Part shown: positions 63,325-64,000 of the stretch, in pieces
Layout of the letters: each line of letters opens with the position of its first letter
How positions within the stretch are numbered: the stretch's first letter is position 1
Assembly: GCF_902499135.1 (NCBI RefSeq)
Contig: NZ_CABVPR010000009.1
Span: 50,031 to 114,030, forward strand
Length of the DNA stretch: 64,000 nt
Direction: 5' to 3'
Source of the DNA: Burkholderia dolosa
GTDB taxonomy: Bacteria; Pseudomonadota; Gammaproteobacteria; Burkholderiales; Burkholderiaceae
Made by a program: the position numbers and the translations under genes
Notes under the pieces: generated by a model
Seen by the model: only the letters and a program-made list of their open reading frames with translations
What the model was told of the DNA's origin: nothing
Databases searched by the model: none

Positions 63325-64000
63325 GTTTACCTCCTTCTGCCTCAATTTCGTTGAGTATGTCGCGCAATTTTTTTGTTGAATCGGAATTATGCGAATTGGC
63401 TGCGCCCTGATAATACGACATGCGGCCGTCCGAAATTCTACCATCCTGAATAGGCATGCCTCTTGGAACTGAAATCGATGCCCATTCCTGCGCAGCTGCA
63501 TATTGCGCTTGGTCTACAGTTCCAATTCCATTTTTTACAAATGACGCCAACTTGCCACCGCCCGCCTTGCTAAAAAGAAAATCCCGAAAGAATCGTTCTT
63601 GCATTTCGGCATCGTATTTTTCTTCGCCCGTCAACCCAAGCGCAGCCTTGCCGGATCTAAGTGTTGAAATTGTTGTTTGATACTTTCCCGTTGCGAACAT
63701 TCGATTTGGATCGGTACCGGAAAGGGAGTCTGTAGCAAGAATTTCGTTAATCGTCTTGCCCGTGACAGCGCCGGGAGCCGGATTCATGTAGGAATGGCCG
63801 ACTCTGCCTCCAGGAACGCCCTTTGTTCCGGAATTATAAGACTCGTATCCACCTTCTCCGCCCGATATTATGTCGCCGATTTTCCTTATAAGTTCGTCCA
63901 ATGCCGTGCTGGAACTCACTTTGAAATTCCCAACAATCCCCACCGGATGAAAATGCCAAGGATTGGGCTCCTTCGGGAAGCCTTCGACGCTCGTCACCTG
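63314..64000 (-). CDS. Muramidase-like cell-wall effector, C-terminal part (cut by window end)
   Basis: At least 228 residues; the 5' end lies beyond base 64000, so no start is called. The first part (PNPWHFHPVGIVGNF) looks like the end of a preceding peptidase-type domain. A lysozyme-like domain follows: GGEGGYESYNSGTKG with a probable catalytic Glu, GRVGHSY, and RMFATGKYQTTISTLRSGKA, then QERFFRDFLFSKAGGGKL. This resembles muramidase domains fused to VgrG or loaded on PAAR in type VI systems. The stop overlaps an exported immunity candidate. AT-rich. Activity is inferred from the motif pattern. Confidence 0.7.
   Translation of the reverse strand, partial: QVTSVEGFPKEPNPWHFHPVGIVGNFKVSSSTALDELIRKIGDIISGGEGGYESYNSGTKGVPGGRVGHSYMNPAPGAVTGKTINEILATDSLSGTDPNRMFATGKYQTTISTLRSGKAALGLTGEEKYDAEMQERFFRDFLFSKAGGGKLASFVKNGIGTVDQAQYAAAQEWASISVPRGMPIQDGRISDGRMSYYQGAANSHNSDSTKKLRDILNEIEAEGGKREY

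Overview
The window is a GC-rich betaproteobacterial chromosome segment, most likely Burkholderia and probably the B. cepacia complex, chromosome 1. The basis is the F1Fo-ATPase protein sequences, the atp-hemE-priA-putA gene order, pervasive GC3 codon use, an N-terminal ribbon-helix-helix PutA, and the density of Burkholderia-type ABC binding proteins, AraC/LysR regulators and type VI/polymorphic toxin modules. No database search was possible; assignments rest on recognised motifs and family resemblance.

Layout. 1-5.3 kb: distal half of the atp operon (atpF end, atpH, A, G, D, C) closed by a strong terminator. 5.5-12.7 kb: an acyl-CoA synthetase, a possible minus-strand small RNA, a PheC-like periplasmic dehydratase, hemE, a spacer with DnaA boxes, and priA. 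12.7-18.3 kb: trifunctional putA with a probable autogenous operator, then a Liv-type amino-acid binding protein. 18.3-20.7 kb: a decaying array of RNase A-like polymorphic toxins and their immunity genes. 20.7-27.6 kb: aidB with a divergent TetR gene, a methionine aminotransferase, a HisJ-type binding protein, a GlcD-type flavoprotein and a PadR regulator. 27.6-31.1 kb: cadR and cadA plus a small zinc-ribbon protein. 31.1-43.3 kb: an ethanolamine block (eat, eutB, eutC, aldehyde dehydrogenase, eutR) with LysR, MFS and two flavin split-barrel genes inside it; no microcompartment genes are present. 43.3-46.2 kb: a ThDP enzyme translationally coupled to a GT9-like glycosyltransferase. 46.4-48.2 kb: a Tlde1-type L,D-transpeptidase-fold effector with one single and one fused-double membrane immunity protein. 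48.2-55.9 kb: sdaA, an alginate-lyase-like gene and gcvP-gcvH-gcvT behind a tandem glycine riboswitch. 56-61.3 kb: a lipoprotein, a Gfo/Idh/MocA oxidoreductase, rep helicase and a dihaem cytochrome c. 61.5 kb: tRNA-Arg(CCG), followed by an AT-richer block with two near-identical PAAR genes, an LprI-like gene, and a muramidase-like effector with its probable immunity gene, cut by the window end.

How it fits together. The core parts are energy (ATP synthase, cytochrome), haem, replication restart (PriA, Rep) and one-carbon/amino-acid catabolism: proline through PutA, glycine through Gcv, serine through SdaA, ethanolamine through EutBC to acetaldehyde and then the aldehyde dehydrogenase. Three insertions (18.3-20.7, 46.4-48.2, 61.5-64 kb) carry inter-bacterial competition modules at different stages of decay or expansion, and they are the most interesting parts of the window.
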